A stretch of DNA of 64,000 nucleotides from Bacteroidota bacterium (GCA_021780815.1 JAJXYC010000015.1:62001-126000), one strand, 5' to 3'; counted from the first letter of the stretch, positions 34,901 to 44,256 are shown. Notes: generated by a model from the letters alone, not told the origin. Program-made: numbers and translations.

Positions 34901-36260
34901 AAAAGACGGCTTCTTTACCAACGAAAATTATATATATAAAATCTGGGATGGTGAAAACGGAGTAGCTTATTATGCCATAGCGAAATATGGGACAAACTCA
35001 TCTTCTAATCCTAATCTTTATGCTGCGAATAAAATTAGTTACGTGTCTTCACTTTCTTCTTCAAATAATTTAACTATAACTTTAAATCCAAGCTTAATAA
35101 ATCTGGTTTCATCAAATGTGATTCCCGATAATATGTCAATTGAAAATATCTTTGCAGGAATTCAAACTTATATCAAATATGTTGCTAATCAATACGGAGA
35201 AAATTATTATCCTTCTTATAACATTAATCAAATTGGTAATTGGAATATTTCGCACGGTTATCAAGTTGCTCTGCAATCTACATCTTCAACTCGCACCTTA
35301 TCTATAGTTGGACAAATGGTTAAACCCGAAGATTATCCTTTAACTTTTGAACAACGCAAATGGTATATTATTCCTTTCTTGCCAATGTTGCAAATGCGTG
35401 TAAGCGATGCTATGCAAACAATTTCAAACAAAATCTTATTACTTAAAGATGAAAGTGGAAAATCTTTTATCCCTAATTCAGGATTAGATGAAATAAAAGT
35501 ACTTTATCCCGGAAAAGGTTATAAATTAATAACAAAAGACAACACTACTTTTATTTATCCAAATTCTAATTTCTATTATGGTTCCATTGTTGAACAAACA
35601 GGCGATTCTGATTTAATATATAAACCAAAGTATATAGAAACAGGGAATAGTGCAAATATTTCTGTTGAAATAGATTCTGCTACTGATTTAAATGATGAAG
35701 TGGTTGTATTAACATCTAATGGAGCAATTATCGGTTCTGCAAAAGTTTCTCAACCATTAACTACATTTACAATCTGGGGCGATAATTTGCTTACTGATAG
35801 TATTGTCGAAGGTGCTGAAGAAAATGAAAGTTTAAGTTTAAAACTCTTTTCGCCTGCTACAAATTCAGAAAAAGAGTTAGAAGTTACTAATATTGTTGAT
35901 TTAATAAACGGTAATGAAGTTAAAGATTTTAATTACCACCAAGATGCATTTTATTATGTTAAATCTAAAATCAAAGAACCACAATCTGTCCCTGAATCTC
36001 AGTCTAATCCTATTTTAATTTATCCAAACCCAACTTCATCTTTATTAAACATTAATCTAAAAAATAATTGTGGTAAACACTGCTCAATAAAAATGACAAA
36101 TATTCTAGGTGATATTGCTGGTAACTTATACGATGGAATAATTACTTCAAATAATTTCAATCTTTCAAAAGATTTACAATATTTAACAAATGGCAGTTAC
36201 CAATTAATCATTGAAATAAACGGACAAGTTCAAGCACAAAAGATTGAAATTATGAAATAA
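31947..36260 (+). CDS. Large secreted protein: beta-propeller, six Ig-like repeats, T9SS sorting domain
   Basis: 1437 residues with a signal peptide. Residues ~45-335 form a propeller of ~45-residue repeats (e.g. GDIIQYTDGNLFLATQN-type blades). Residues ~340-905 hold six ~95-residue repeats, each with a core like GGEKFLSQSILTIKWNS and DNGITWNNI, of the type found in surface-associated domains. Two further PPTDWFSSIQTG-like and dual WGDNQYTEVKDGFF-type blocks follow. The last ~80 residues (ILIYPNPTSSLLNINL, then GNLYDGIIT) are a type A T9SS sorting domain. It is probably anchored on or released from the cell surface. GAGG lies just upstream of ATG 31947; ATG 31983 is also in frame. Confidence 0.88.
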   Translation: MKIYSNSIYSNNMKLFNLSILLLILFLINPIYASKVKKDNNVIQVDCNWLKISNGLPNDKINDIIQYTDGNLFLATQNNGVFVSADTGKTWLAYNSGLTNFHTINFAYNSNGYLYLATNGGGVYQRKVGQTQWIQINNGLGNLNVNCVLASQFEGLVAGTSDGFYMYNSSTNKWSDSSTGLVNRNITSLTRTTNGYIIAGTKGNGVFRKIQTSPWESANAGITNGNINTTMAYNTTFLLAGSDQGLFYSSSSASTWFKRNALPDAKFTDLSINTNNNYVYAATDGFGVYLSSNNGLNWVPLNNGLFNLQISAILALTNGTVLAGTINGEIYKLDQCDAPNSYITFLSPKQGDTLYSGKLVTINWSSYGITKVAILYSTNGGTSFTTIGGNIDATLGTYNWLVPSGLFNTNSVLKIKSTTSQDFALSGIISLVDSNLVLMEITNPIGGEKFLSQSILTIKWNSQYSTSATLQFSNDNGITWNNISNSVKTTDGGYNYVLPNVNSDSCRIRIFDNTFKSKLSITNTFQIIDKSKFSLKLLTPVSGEQWQINSTQTIRWESQGLDTINIFLSTDSGDNWSILASNIDATLGVLSINVPFKPSSTCKIKIVSKLFPNDFSSTSIGLFSIIGLHLTNPNFGIYMGDSIIPITWESMGTQNIRLSYSIDGGNSWNLIVDNYPALSGIYSWKIPKTPSNSCKIRIMDTKQSSIFDDSDSLFTIKGIRLINPLGGENYLVGQSVNIKWDYITTEKINILFSSNNGFNWVTIASNVKTSDSSYLWTVPNTATDNGFISIVDINNSSFSDSNVIPFKIQGNGIVLLSPIGGEELISGTPTIIRWTSVNSLKLNINISYDKGHSWSLIADSIPSSSGSFQWFVADTSSTEALIKLVDSYNNSIKDSSKSTFRIKRPGNTYPPPTDWFSSIQTGENAFIIIPDTINPQIGDRNLKTGDYVSIWYNNGGTLQCGGLSKWISGNNMSITVWGDNQYTEVKDGFFTNENYIYKIWDGENGVAYYAIAKYGTNSSSNPNLYAANKISYVSSLSSSNNLTITLNPSLINLVSSNVIPDNMSIENIFAGIQTYIKYVANQYGENYYPSYNINQIGNWNISHGYQVALQSTSSTRTLSIVGQMVKPEDYPLTFEQRKWYIIPFLPMLQMRVSDAMQTISNKILLLKDESGKSFIPNSGLDEIKVLYPGKGYKLITKDNTTFIYPNSNFYYGSIVEQTGDSDLIYKPKYIETGNSANISVEIDSATDLNDEVVVLTSNGAIIGSAKVSQPLTTFTIWGDNLLTDSIVEGAEENESLSLKLFSPATNSEKELEVTNIVDLINGNEVKDFNYHQDAFYYVKSKIKEPQSVPESQSNPILIYPNPTSSLLNINLKNNCGKHCSIKMTNILGDIAGNLYDGIITSNNFNLSKDLQYLTNGSYQLIIEINGQVQAQKIEIMK

Positions 36261-36281
36261 GGGCAAAAAACATTATAACAT

Positions 36282-37037
36282 TTAAAGATTAATTCTTTTA
36301 AAAAGAATTTCTGGAATATGGTAAACAATAAGCATCAGCAATTTATAAAATTTTAAAGAATAGACAATATCTTTTTTGTGGACAAAAGCCTTATATACAT
36401 CTTTTGCAATTTTTTCAGGCGAAGCAGTTATTATTTTAGGTAAATCTAAATGAGCGACCATTTTAGTTTGGACAAAACCTGGTTTAACAGTAATTACTCT
36501 TACATTTGATTGAAAAAGACGATTTCTTAATCCGCTGAGATAAGTAGCAAAAGCAGCTTTGGCTGAACCATAGATATAATTAGATTTGCGCCCTCTATCA
36601 CCTGCTACTGAACCAATTCCAATGATTGCACCAAATTTTCTTGCTTCAAATAACGCAGCAAATTTATTTAAAATATTTAAGGAATAAGTGAAATTCACAT
36701 CAATAATTTCTTTAGCAATTTCAAAATTTTCCTCCGCTGTTTTTCCTTTATCTAACAAACCAATTGAAAAAACAACAATATCAGGTAAAAATTGCAACTC
36801 ATCAATTAACTTATTTTGAGAGGTTACATCTAATATATCCATCTTTAAAGCATCAGTTTTTACATTAAATCGCAAATTAATATTATTCGCATTTTTTTGT
36901 ACTTCATCATAATTTCGTGCTGCTAAAATCAAATCAAAACCATTTTCTGCAAATTTATTGGCAATTGCCAATCCAATTTCCGATGTACCACCTAATATTA
37001 AGCAGCTCCTTTTATTTGCTAATTTTTTGTCTTTCAT
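36282..37037 (-). CDS. SDR-family oxidoreductase, DprE2-like
   Basis: 251 residues. Rossmann NAD(P) motif GGTSEIGLAIA, catalytic Ser in GIGSVAGDRG and YxxxK as YGSAKAAF. Best family fit is the decaprenylphosphoryl-D-2-keto erythro-pentose reductase (DprE2), because it overlaps a DprE1-like oxidase by 4 nt. Together these epimerise a polyprenyl-phospho-ribose to arabinose in mycobacteria. In this organism the lipid sugar is unknown. Confidence 0.85.
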   Translation of the reverse strand: MKDKKLANKRSCLILGGTSEIGLAIANKFAENGFDLILAARNYDEVQKNANNINLRFNVKTDALKMDILDVTSQNKLIDELQFLPDIVVFSIGLLDKGKTAEENFEIAKEIIDVNFTYSLNILNKFAALFEARKFGAIIGIGSVAGDRGRKSNYIYGSAKAAFATYLSGLRNRLFQSNVRVITVKPGFVQTKMVAHLDLPKIITASPEKIAKDVYKAFVHKKDIVYSLKFYKLLMLIVYHIPEILFKRINL

Positions 37038-38350
37038 AACGCTAACCTCTTTGATTGTAAAGAATTAAACTTATTGTTGCTATCTACCTTGCTTTTTATT
37101 TCTTTAAATTTATCTATTTTATCTTCATAAGTTTTATGGAAGAATTTATTTGACATTCTTGAATCTTTTGTAAGATACAATCTACCACCATATTCTAATA
37201 TTATTTTATCAAAAGCATCAAACATTTCCAAAGTTTTTCTATTAATTGCAAAATCCATCGCTAACGTAAACCCGTTGTTCGGAAATGATAAGTAAAAGCC
37301 GTTCTCATCACCAAATTGTTTGAGAACTGTTAAAAATGAACCTTGTCCAAAATCTCGCATTATTTGATAAATTTTTACAATAGCTTTTTTGGAATTATCT
37401 ATTGGCACTACAAATTGATATTGTGCAAACCCATTTTTACCATAAATGCGGTTCCAATGATTAATAGCATCTAATGGATAAAAAAATTTATCAAAATATA
37501 CTAAAGATTTTTTTTCTTTTTTGAATTCTTTTGAATAATATAGATAATTGAAAATTCTTAAAAAGAAAGGATTTAATGTTTTGCTTGGAAAATTGAAAGG
37601 TATTGTAATTTTTGATGTTTTCTTTATCTCGATGCTTTTATTTTCTTTATCTTTTGCATTAAAGTGTTCACCCAAAAAGAGCAATCCTTTGCCAAGTTGT
37701 GAATTATTAGAAAAAGTATCTATCCAAGCAACTGAGTAGGTAGTGTTGTTATATTTGCTAAAATTTTCAAAAAGTTCATCTAAATTTTCAGATTTGAGTG
37801 TTGTTTGCTCAATCAAAGGTGAGGTAATCGGAATTAACATAATTTGAGCTTGCAAAATAATTCCTGTAAGTCCAATTCCTCCAATTGTAGCTTTGAAAAT
37901 TTCAGAATCTTCATTTGTATTGCAATCAACAATTTGAGAGTTCGGCAAAAGCAATTTTATAGATTTAACAAAATTACCAAAAGTACCAACTTTATGATGA
38001 TTTTTCCCATGCACATCAGACGCAATTGCTCCCCCAATAGTAACAAATTGTGTTCCTGGAGTAACAGGCAAAAACCAACCTTGTGGAATAAAAATTTTAT
38101 TTATTTCTAACAAGCTCACTCCCGACTCAACGGTCAAAAGTCCACTTTCTTTATCAAAAAGAAGAAAACGATTTAATTTAGCAGAAGAAAAACAGAACTT
38201 ACCTAAAGCACTATCACCGTAACTCCTTAAAAGACCATTAGGAATAATTTGAGAAGATTTGCTAACAATCTCTTGAATATTAGAAAAATATGCGTCAGAA
38301 ACCATTTCTGCTTCAATTTTTGGAAAATTTCCCCATCCACTAATTTCCAT
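37034..38350 (-). CDS. FAD-linked oxidase, DprE1-like
   Basis: About 438 residues. VAO-type FAD domain with GLLRSYGDSALG and TIGGAIASDVHGKNHHKVGTFG, the characteristic DprE1 motif, then an ALO-like substrate domain. It would oxidise the 2'-OH of a polyprenyl-phosphate sugar before reduction by the SDR partner. The mycobacterial benzothiazinone-target Cys cannot be assigned by eye. ATG 38350 is preferred over a TTG at 38356. Confidence 0.87.
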   Translation of the reverse strand: MEISGWGNFPKIEAEMVSDAYFSNIQEIVSKSSQIIPNGLLRSYGDSALGKFCFSSAKLNRFLLFDKESGLLTVESGVSLLEINKIFIPQGWFLPVTPGTQFVTIGGAIASDVHGKNHHKVGTFGNFVKSIKLLLPNSQIVDCNTNEDSEIFKATIGGIGLTGIILQAQIMLIPITSPLIEQTTLKSENLDELFENFSKYNNTTYSVAWIDTFSNNSQLGKGLLFLGEHFNAKDKENKSIEIKKTSKITIPFNFPSKTLNPFFLRIFNYLYYSKEFKKEKKSLVYFDKFFYPLDAINHWNRIYGKNGFAQYQFVVPIDNSKKAIVKIYQIMRDFGQGSFLTVLKQFGDENGFYLSFPNNGFTLAMDFAINRKTLEMFDAFDKIILEYGGRLYLTKDSRMSNKFFHKTYEDKIDKFKEIKSKVDSNNKFNSLQSKRLAL

Positions 38351-38380
38351 TTTCAATTTAATTGATTTTATAAATAAAAT

Positions 38381-39073
38381 TTAACCACAAAATTTATTAA
38401 ACCGCTCAATGATTTTTAAAGCTCTATCAATGATAAAATTGCATTGCTCATCAATAGTAATATTTGTAGTATCTAATTCAATTGCATCATCAGCTTTGCT
38501 TAAAGGGCTGATATCACGACTACTATCGTATTGGTCTCGTTGAACAATAGATTGCAAAATCTCATCAAAAGATTGATTAATACCGACAAGTGACAATTCT
38601 TTTAAACGGCGTTTGGCTCTCTCTTCCGCATTTGCAATAAGAAAAATTTTAAGTTCAGCTTTTGGGAACACAACAGTACCAATATCTCTCCCGTCCATTA
38701 CAACCCCACCAAATTTTCCCATTTCACGTTGTTGTGCAACCATTTTTTTTCTAATATAACCCATTGCACTTATTGGACTTACGAATTTAGTGATTTCAGG
38801 TTTACGTATTTCTTGTGTTATATCCTCGTTGTTCAATAATACAATTTGCTGTTGTTCTCCTTGGATTAAATTAATTGTGATATTATCAACAATATTGTTC
38901 ACGTTTTGCTCATCAAGTTCCAGACCTGATTTTAACCATGCAAGAGTAACAGCACGATACATTGCACCTGTATCAATATAAATATAATTCAATCTTTTAG
39001 CAACAATACGAGCTGTTGTTGATTTACCAGAACCTGCTGGTCCATCTATTGCTATTATTATTTTTTGATTCAT
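38381..39073 (-). CDS. cmk: Cytidylate kinase
   Basis: About 230 residues. P-loop AIDGPAGSGKSTTARIVAKRL, YIDTGAMYRAVTLAW and VMDGRDIGTVVFP, then the LID RAKRRLKEL. It phosphorylates CMP and dCMP. ATG 39073 is preferred; a TTG start at 39112 would overlap the HAD gene. The upstream HAD gene ends 5 nt before. Confidence 0.95.
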   Translation of the reverse strand: MNQKIIIAIDGPAGSGKSTTARIVAKRLNYIYIDTGAMYRAVTLAWLKSGLELDEQNVNNIVDNITINLIQGEQQQIVLLNNEDITQEIRKPEITKFVSPISAMGYIRKKMVAQQREMGKFGGVVMDGRDIGTVVFPKAELKIFLIANAEERAKRRLKELSLVGINQSFDEILQSIVQRDQYDSSRDISPLSKADDAIELDTTNITIDEQCNFIIDRALKIIERFNKFCG

Positions 39074-39078
39074 TAATT

Positions 39079-39783
39079 TTAAATTATTTTCAATAGTTCT
39101 AATATTTTCCAATAAACGTTCTTATAGTCTTTGAAGTTTTCATAAATTGCATCTGGATTAAATTTTAACAATTCATTGAACTGGGTACCCCCCGTAGCTA
39201 CTGCAATTGACTTCATTTTATTATGCTGTGCTGATGTTATATCACGGTGAGTATCACCAATAATTAATGATTTTTCAGGAATTGAAACAATGTCATTACT
39301 TAAAGCCGCTTGTATAGCCATTTTAGGTAAATTTAATCTATTCGGAGCATAATCACCAAAAGCTCCAAACGAAAAATATTTATCTATTTCGGCTAATCTC
39401 ACTTTTAAAATTGCATTTTTTTGAAAATTGCCTGTTACTAAACCTAACCTTATACTTCCATTTTTAGATAATAATTCTAAAAGTTCATAAACTCCATCTA
39501 AAACTGTAATTTGCTCTTTAGAAACTTTTACTTCAAAATAGTCATTGATTCTATTATAAATCTCATTTAAATTACTTTCTAAATATGCCTTGGGAAAATT
39601 AGATTGTTTAAAAATATAAGAAAGGATACTGTAATCAGTCCTTCCAGCAAAATCAACAGGTATATCTGAACTTATTTTAAAACCAATAACATCTTGAATA
39701 GCATTAAAGAAAACCGGAGCGGCAATCCCTTTTTGCAATTTTAAAAGGGTGCCATCAATATCAAAAAGCACTAAATATTTCAT
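39079..39783 (-). CDS. HAD-superfamily phosphatase (phosphoglycolate-phosphatase-like)
   Basis: 234 residues. Motif I FDIDGTLLK, motif II LVTGN, motif III K in LPKMAIQ and motif IV IGDTHRDI. Small-molecule phosphatase of the PGP/Gph type; the substrate cannot be named from sequence. It is upstream of cmk on the same strand. Confidence 0.9.
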   Translation of the reverse strand: MKYLVLFDIDGTLLKLQKGIAAPVFFNAIQDVIGFKISSDIPVDFAGRTDYSILSYIFKQSNFPKAYLESNLNEIYNRINDYFEVKVSKEQITVLDGVYELLELLSKNGSIRLGLVTGNFQKNAILKVRLAEIDKYFSFGAFGDYAPNRLNLPKMAIQAALSNDIVSIPEKSLIIGDTHRDITSAQHNKMKSIAVATGGTQFNELLKFNPDAIYENFKDYKNVYWKILELLKII

Positions 39784-39811
39784 TATTTAATTAGCGTAAT
39801 GTAACAAATCG

Positions 39812-40237
39812 CTAAAATGGAATTTCGCTATCATCATCGTCTGAGCTGGTACCATCAAAGTTAGAATTATCTATATCATTTTTACTATCAAACGAACCTT
39901 CTGATTTTGAACCAAGCATAGTCAAATTTGAGGCTAATATTTTATACCCATAATGCTTCACCCCATCTTTTTCGTAATTATCATTTTTTACTTTACCTTC
40001 AATTAAAACTAAGCTTCCTTTCTTTAACCATTTAGAAGAAATATCAGCCAAAGCACCCCAAAGTTCAATTCTATGCCAATCAGTTGTTTCAACTAATTCA
40101 CCTGCATTATTTTTATACTTTTCAGCGGTAGCAAGATTAAAATTGCAAACATTAGTCCCTTTTGGAGTAGTTCTTAATTCAGGATCTTTACCTAAATTCC
40201 CAACTAAAACAACATGATTATAACCTCTTGATGCCAT
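39812..40237 (-). CDS. ssb: Single-stranded DNA-binding protein
   Basis: About 141 residues. OB-fold with HVVLVGNLGKDPELR and TDWHRIELWGALADI, then a linker and acidic tail DDDDSEIPF that recruits repair and replication partners. ATG 40237 has AAGGA at a good distance; ATG 40243 is also in frame. It covers ssDNA during replication. Confidence 0.95.
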   Translation of the reverse strand: MASRGYNHVVLVGNLGKDPELRTTPKGTNVCNFNLATAEKYKNNAGELVETTDWHRIELWGALADISSKWLKKGSLVLIEGKVKNDNYEKDGVKHYGYKILASNLTMLGSKSEGSFDSKNDIDNSNFDGTSSDDDDSEIPF

Positions 40238-40343
40238 TTTCATTTTCCTTTTTAATTATTTTTACAAAATTAAAAAAAATATCATTATATTTTTATATTA
40301 ATTTATAATTTTGTTTTTTTTACTTTAACAAAACTATAAATAA

Positions 40344-42233
40344 ATGAGAAAGTGGTCTATTGAAGATACAAATGAAATTTACAATATAACAGGTTGGGGC
40401 GGTGCTTATTTCAGCATTAATTCAAAGGGCAATATTTCAGTTTCCCCAAGACAAAATGGACAAAAAATTGATTTGAAAGAAATTGTTGACGAACTTATTT
40501 TACGTGATGTTTCAATGCCTGTCCTATTAAGATTCCCTGACATCCTTGATGATAGAATTGAAACATTAGTAAAAAGCTTTAATAATTCTGCAACTGAATA
40601 TAATTTTCAAGGAAAATATTACGCAATTTACCCAATAAAAGTCAATCAATCTAGACCCGTTGTTGAAGAAATTTTACGCTATGGCACAAAATTTAATATA
40701 GGTCTGGAAGCTGGTTCTAAACCTGAATTACAAGCTATATTAGCATTATCTCAAAATCCTGATGCTTTAATTATTTGCAATGGATATAAAGATGAAACTT
40801 TTATTGAACTGGCTTTACTTGCCAAAAAGATGGGAAAAAATGTTATTGTAGTTGTTGAAAAATTAAATGAATTAAAACTGATTTCTCATATAGCAAAAAA
40901 ATACAAAATTGAACCATCAATCGGAATTAGAGTTAAGTTATCAACTGCGGGAAGCGGTAAATGGGAAGAATCCGGTGGAGACCAAAGTAAATTTGGTCTA
41001 AATTCTGTTGAATTGATTGAAGCAGTTGAATATGCTAAAAAAAATAATATGTTAGAAAACATTGTGCTTGTCCATTTCCACATCGGAAGTCAGGTAACTA
41101 ACATACGTAAAATTAAAAATGCTATAAGAGAAGCTTCACAATTTTATATTCAATTAGCAAACAATGGTTGCAACATTAGTTTTGTTGATATTGGTGGAGG
41201 ACTTGGTGTAGACTACGATGGTTCACGTTCAACTAACCCAAGTAGTATCAATTATTCAGTTCAAGAATATTTAAATGATGCGATTTTTGCATTAATGGAA
41301 GCTGCTGATAAACACGGATTAAAACATCCTAATTTGATTACAGAATCAGGACGTTCTTTAACTGCACATCATTCTATACTTGTTTTTGATGTATTGGAAA
41401 AGACAACTTTACCAACTTGGAATTATTCTTACAAAATCACTGAAGAAGACTATGAACACGTTAAAGAACTATCTTCAATATTAGAACTTATGACTCCAAC
41501 TAATATGCTTGAAAGCTGGCACGATGCTCAACAAATTCGTGAGGAAACAATTGAACTTTTTAGTCATGGTTTGATTGAACTAAAAGATAGAGCTTTAATT
41601 GAAAGTCTATTTTGGAGTGTTGCTCGTGAAGTAAATGACTTATCTAAAAATTTAAAGCATATTCCTGACGAATTAAAGCAACTTCCTAAAATGCTCTCGG
41701 ATAAATACTTTTGTAATTTTTCATTATTCCAATCTCTGCCTGATTCTTGGGCAATTGACCAAATATTTCCAATTGTACCTATCCATAGATTAAATGAACA
41801 ACCAAAACGTAACGTTACAATTGAAGATATTACTTGTGATAGCGATGGCAAAATTGATAATTTTATTTGGCAAGGTAATTTCCATAATTTTATTCCTTTA
41901 CCTGAATTTTCAGAAGAAAAACCTCTTTACATCGGTGTTTTCCTAATTGGTGCTTATCAAGAAATTCTAGGCGATTTACATAATTTATTTGGTGATACTA
42001 ATGCCGCTCATGTCATTTTAAATGAAACTGGTTACGAAATCCAACAAATTATTGATGGAGAAACTATCGCTGATGTGCTTGATTACGTTGAGTATAATCC
42101 CAAAAAACTCGTTAAAGATATGGAACAATGGGTTTCACAATCTGTAAAATCTGAAAAGATTTCGGCAGAAGAAGGGAAACAATTCCTTATTATTTTTAGG
42201 TCCGGACTTTACGGCTATACTTATTTAACCTAA
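40344..42233 (+). CDS. speA: Biosynthetic arginine decarboxylase
   Basis: 629 residues, normal length. PLP site around YPIKVNQS (Lys), GLEAGSKPEL, then FHIGSQ, DIGGGLGVDYDG and TESGRSLTAHHS, and a C-terminal LIGAYQEILGD with GDTNAAH. It converts arginine to agmatine in polyamine synthesis. It heads an operon with a small gene and murF. Confidence 0.95.
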   Translation: MRKWSIEDTNEIYNITGWGGAYFSINSKGNISVSPRQNGQKIDLKEIVDELILRDVSMPVLLRFPDILDDRIETLVKSFNNSATEYNFQGKYYAIYPIKVNQSRPVVEEILRYGTKFNIGLEAGSKPELQAILALSQNPDALIICNGYKDETFIELALLAKKMGKNVIVVVEKLNELKLISHIAKKYKIEPSIGIRVKLSTAGSGKWEESGGDQSKFGLNSVELIEAVEYAKKNNMLENIVLVHFHIGSQVTNIRKIKNAIREASQFYIQLANNGCNISFVDIGGGLGVDYDGSRSTNPSSINYSVQEYLNDAIFALMEAADKHGLKHPNLITESGRSLTAHHSILVFDVLEKTTLPTWNYSYKITEEDYEHVKELSSILELMTPTNMLESWHDAQQIREETIELFSHGLIELKDRALIESLFWSVAREVNDLSKNLKHIPDELKQLPKMLSDKYFCNFSLFQSLPDSWAIDQIFPIVPIHRLNEQPKRNVTIEDITCDSDGKIDNFIWQGNFHNFIPLPEFSEEKPLYIGVFLIGAYQEILGDLHNLFGDTNAAHVILNETGYEIQQIIDGETIADVLDYVEYNPKKLVKDMEQWVSQSVKSEKISAEEGKQFLIIFRSGLYGYTYLT

Positions 42234-42238
42234 CTTTA

Positions 42239-42472
42239 ATGAAAAAAATAGTAAAATATGCTCATTTGCTCCCAGACAAAAAAAGTCAGGATATTGAATC
42301 AAAAAAAATAGATATATCTAATAAATCTCTTGTCCTTATGAGACAGCAGAACCTTTTCCTGACAAAAGGCGATGCTGTATTTAAAAGAAAAATTTTAGAA
42401 TTTAACTATTTTTTGCAGAACAAAAATATACAAGTTGTTAGTAAATTAATCAAGCAAATGCTTAAAGGGTAA
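42239..42472 (+). CDS. Small basic protein of unknown function
   Basis: 77 residues, Lys-rich and probably helical, with no recognisable domain. It lies 5 nt after speA and stops 1 nt before murF starts. Such tight packing between two good genes supports it as a real gene. Confidence 0.6.
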   Translation: MKKIVKYAHLLPDKKSQDIESKKIDISNKSLVLMRQQNLFLTKGDAVFKRKILEFNYFLQNKNIQVVSKLIKQMLKG

Positions 42473-42473
42473 T

Positions 42474-43895
42474 ATGATAAAAAATAATGCAAAATTTACA
42501 ATTCAAGAACTCCTTGCTATTTTCCATAAAGATAATGTTCTTTTTAATCAAGATATTAATACTGAAAAAGTTTTTATAGATTCTCGTGAAGTACAACCAA
42601 ATTCAATATTCGTTGCAATCAAAGGTGAAAACCTTGATGCACATTCAAAAATTCCCGAAGCAATCCAAAAAGGTGCTTCTGTTTGTATTGTCGAAAAATC
42701 TTGGTATGAACAAAATAAAGAGAATTTTCCAAACTTAAATTTTATTACTGTTAAAAATACAATTGAAGCATTAGGTAAAATTGCAAATTTCCACCGTTAT
42801 AGATACGATATTGAAGTCCTTGCTATTGCAGGTTCAAATGGAAAAACTACAACAAAAGAAATGGTTGCCGAAGTACTTTCAAAAAAATATAAGGTATTAA
42901 AAACTTACAAAAATTTTAATAATCAAATCGGTGTTCCTTTGATGCTACTGTCTTTAAATGAAGATATTGAAATGGCAGTTCTCGAAATTGGTACAAATTA
43001 CCCAAGTGAAATTTTTCTTCTTTCTGAAATTGTGGCTCCGACTGCCGGCATCATTACAAATATTGGCAAAGAACACCTTGAAGGATTTATCGATTTAGAT
43101 GGAGTTGAAGCAGAAGAAACTACTTTATTTAGTTTTTTGAAGAAAACTGATTCCAAAGCTTTTGTTAATATGGATGACGAACGGCTAAATTTGTATGCTA
43201 TGGTTTTAGACAATAAATTTACTTATGGACTTTCAACCAATAATATGTATAATTTGAATGTAAATATTATCTTTGATAACGCTTTGAACACAACATTAAT
43301 TTGCAATAATCAAGAAACAGAATTCCAAATTAATTTAAAAGCAAAAGGCTTAAATTTTGCATATAATGCAATCCCAGCAATAGCCGCAGGTTTACACTAT
43401 AAATTACCAATTGATTTGATAAAAAATGCACTCGAAAATTTCATACCTGATTTATCCAACGACTATGCTCGTATGGCTATTGAAAACAAAAATAATATAA
43501 CTATTCTAAATGATACTTACAATGCAAACCCAAGTTCAACAACATTAGCATTGGAAACACTTAAGCATTTATCTAACGTTGAAAAGAAAATTGCAATTCT
43601 TGGCGATATGCGTGAATTGGGCGAAAGTAGTTTAAGCGAACATATTTCTATGATAAATATTGCTATTAAAAACGTTGATGCTTTGCTCCTTATTGGTGAT
43701 GAATACAGTAAAGCAAAACAAGAAATTGATGCTCCAAACTTATTCCATTTTGAAAGTAAAAGTAACTTGATTGATTTTTTATATGATCTTTTAAAACAAG
43801 ATAAAGAAAAAACATTTGCTATACTTGTAAAAGGTTCAAGGGGAATGAAAATGGAAGAAATTACTATTGCAATTAAAAATAATTTCTTTGTATAA
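42474..43895 (+). CDS. murF: UDP-MurNAc-tripeptide D-Ala-D-Ala ligase
   Basis: 473 residues. N-terminal domain FIDSREVQPNSIFVAIKGE, central ATP site GSNGKTTTKEM, then LNDTYNANPSS and ILGDMRELGESS. It adds D-Ala-D-Ala to the peptidoglycan precursor. It is placed away from the usual mur cluster and next to speA. Confidence 0.95.
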   Translation: MIKNNAKFTIQELLAIFHKDNVLFNQDINTEKVFIDSREVQPNSIFVAIKGENLDAHSKIPEAIQKGASVCIVEKSWYEQNKENFPNLNFITVKNTIEALGKIANFHRYRYDIEVLAIAGSNGKTTTKEMVAEVLSKKYKVLKTYKNFNNQIGVPLMLLSLNEDIEMAVLEIGTNYPSEIFLLSEIVAPTAGIITNIGKEHLEGFIDLDGVEAEETTLFSFLKKTDSKAFVNMDDERLNLYAMVLDNKFTYGLSTNNMYNLNVNIIFDNALNTTLICNNQETEFQINLKAKGLNFAYNAIPAIAAGLHYKLPIDLIKNALENFIPDLSNDYARMAIENKNNITILNDTYNANPSSTTLALETLKHLSNVEKKIAILGDMRELGESSLSEHISMINIAIKNVDALLLIGDEYSKAKQEIDAPNLFHFESKSNLIDFLYDLLKQDKEKTFAILVKGSRGMKMEEITIAIKNNFFV

Positions 43896-43916
43896 TTTTA
43901 ACAATCTGTTTTAGTT

Positions 43917-44219
43917 TTATTTATCAGTTCCTGTTGCGTTCTTTTTTGGATTAGCAAAAAAGAAATGGTAAAAGAAGAAAATCTCTGGTATAAAGAGCAA
44001 AACTAACGATAAAGTATTATAAGTAAAATAAATTGAATCCCATTTTTTAGGCCAAATTGCATAAGCAAGACTTCCAGTTAAAGCCCAGCCAATGGCAAAG
44101 ATTAAAGCAATTAATCCTACGGAAAGAAAACCATCACGCATTGAAGAATTTTGCCAATTTTTAGTAAATGCGTAAATTGCAACTAAAATGTTGGTATAAA
44201 AAATAAATAAATCTATCAT
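43917..44219 (-). CDS. Small three-helix membrane protein
   Basis: 100 residues with about three transmembrane helices and a polar tail. There is no known motif. It is convergent with murF (21 nt apart) and divergent from the cutA pseudogene. Helix composition and coding appearance support a real gene; function unknown. Confidence 0.65.
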   Translation of the reverse strand: MIDLFIFYTNILVAIYAFTKNWQNSSMRDGFLSVGLIALIFAIGWALTGSLAYAIWPKKWDSIYFTYNTLSLVLLFIPEIFFFYHFFFANPKKNATGTDK

Positions 44220-44256
44220 TCTTTGTTAAATTAATAAAATTTTAAAATACAAAATT

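Noticed and set aside
31947-36260. CRISPR or DNA tandem repeats in the large gene
   Set aside because: The repeats are protein-level and divergent at DNA level; there are no short regular repeats with spacers anywhere in the window.
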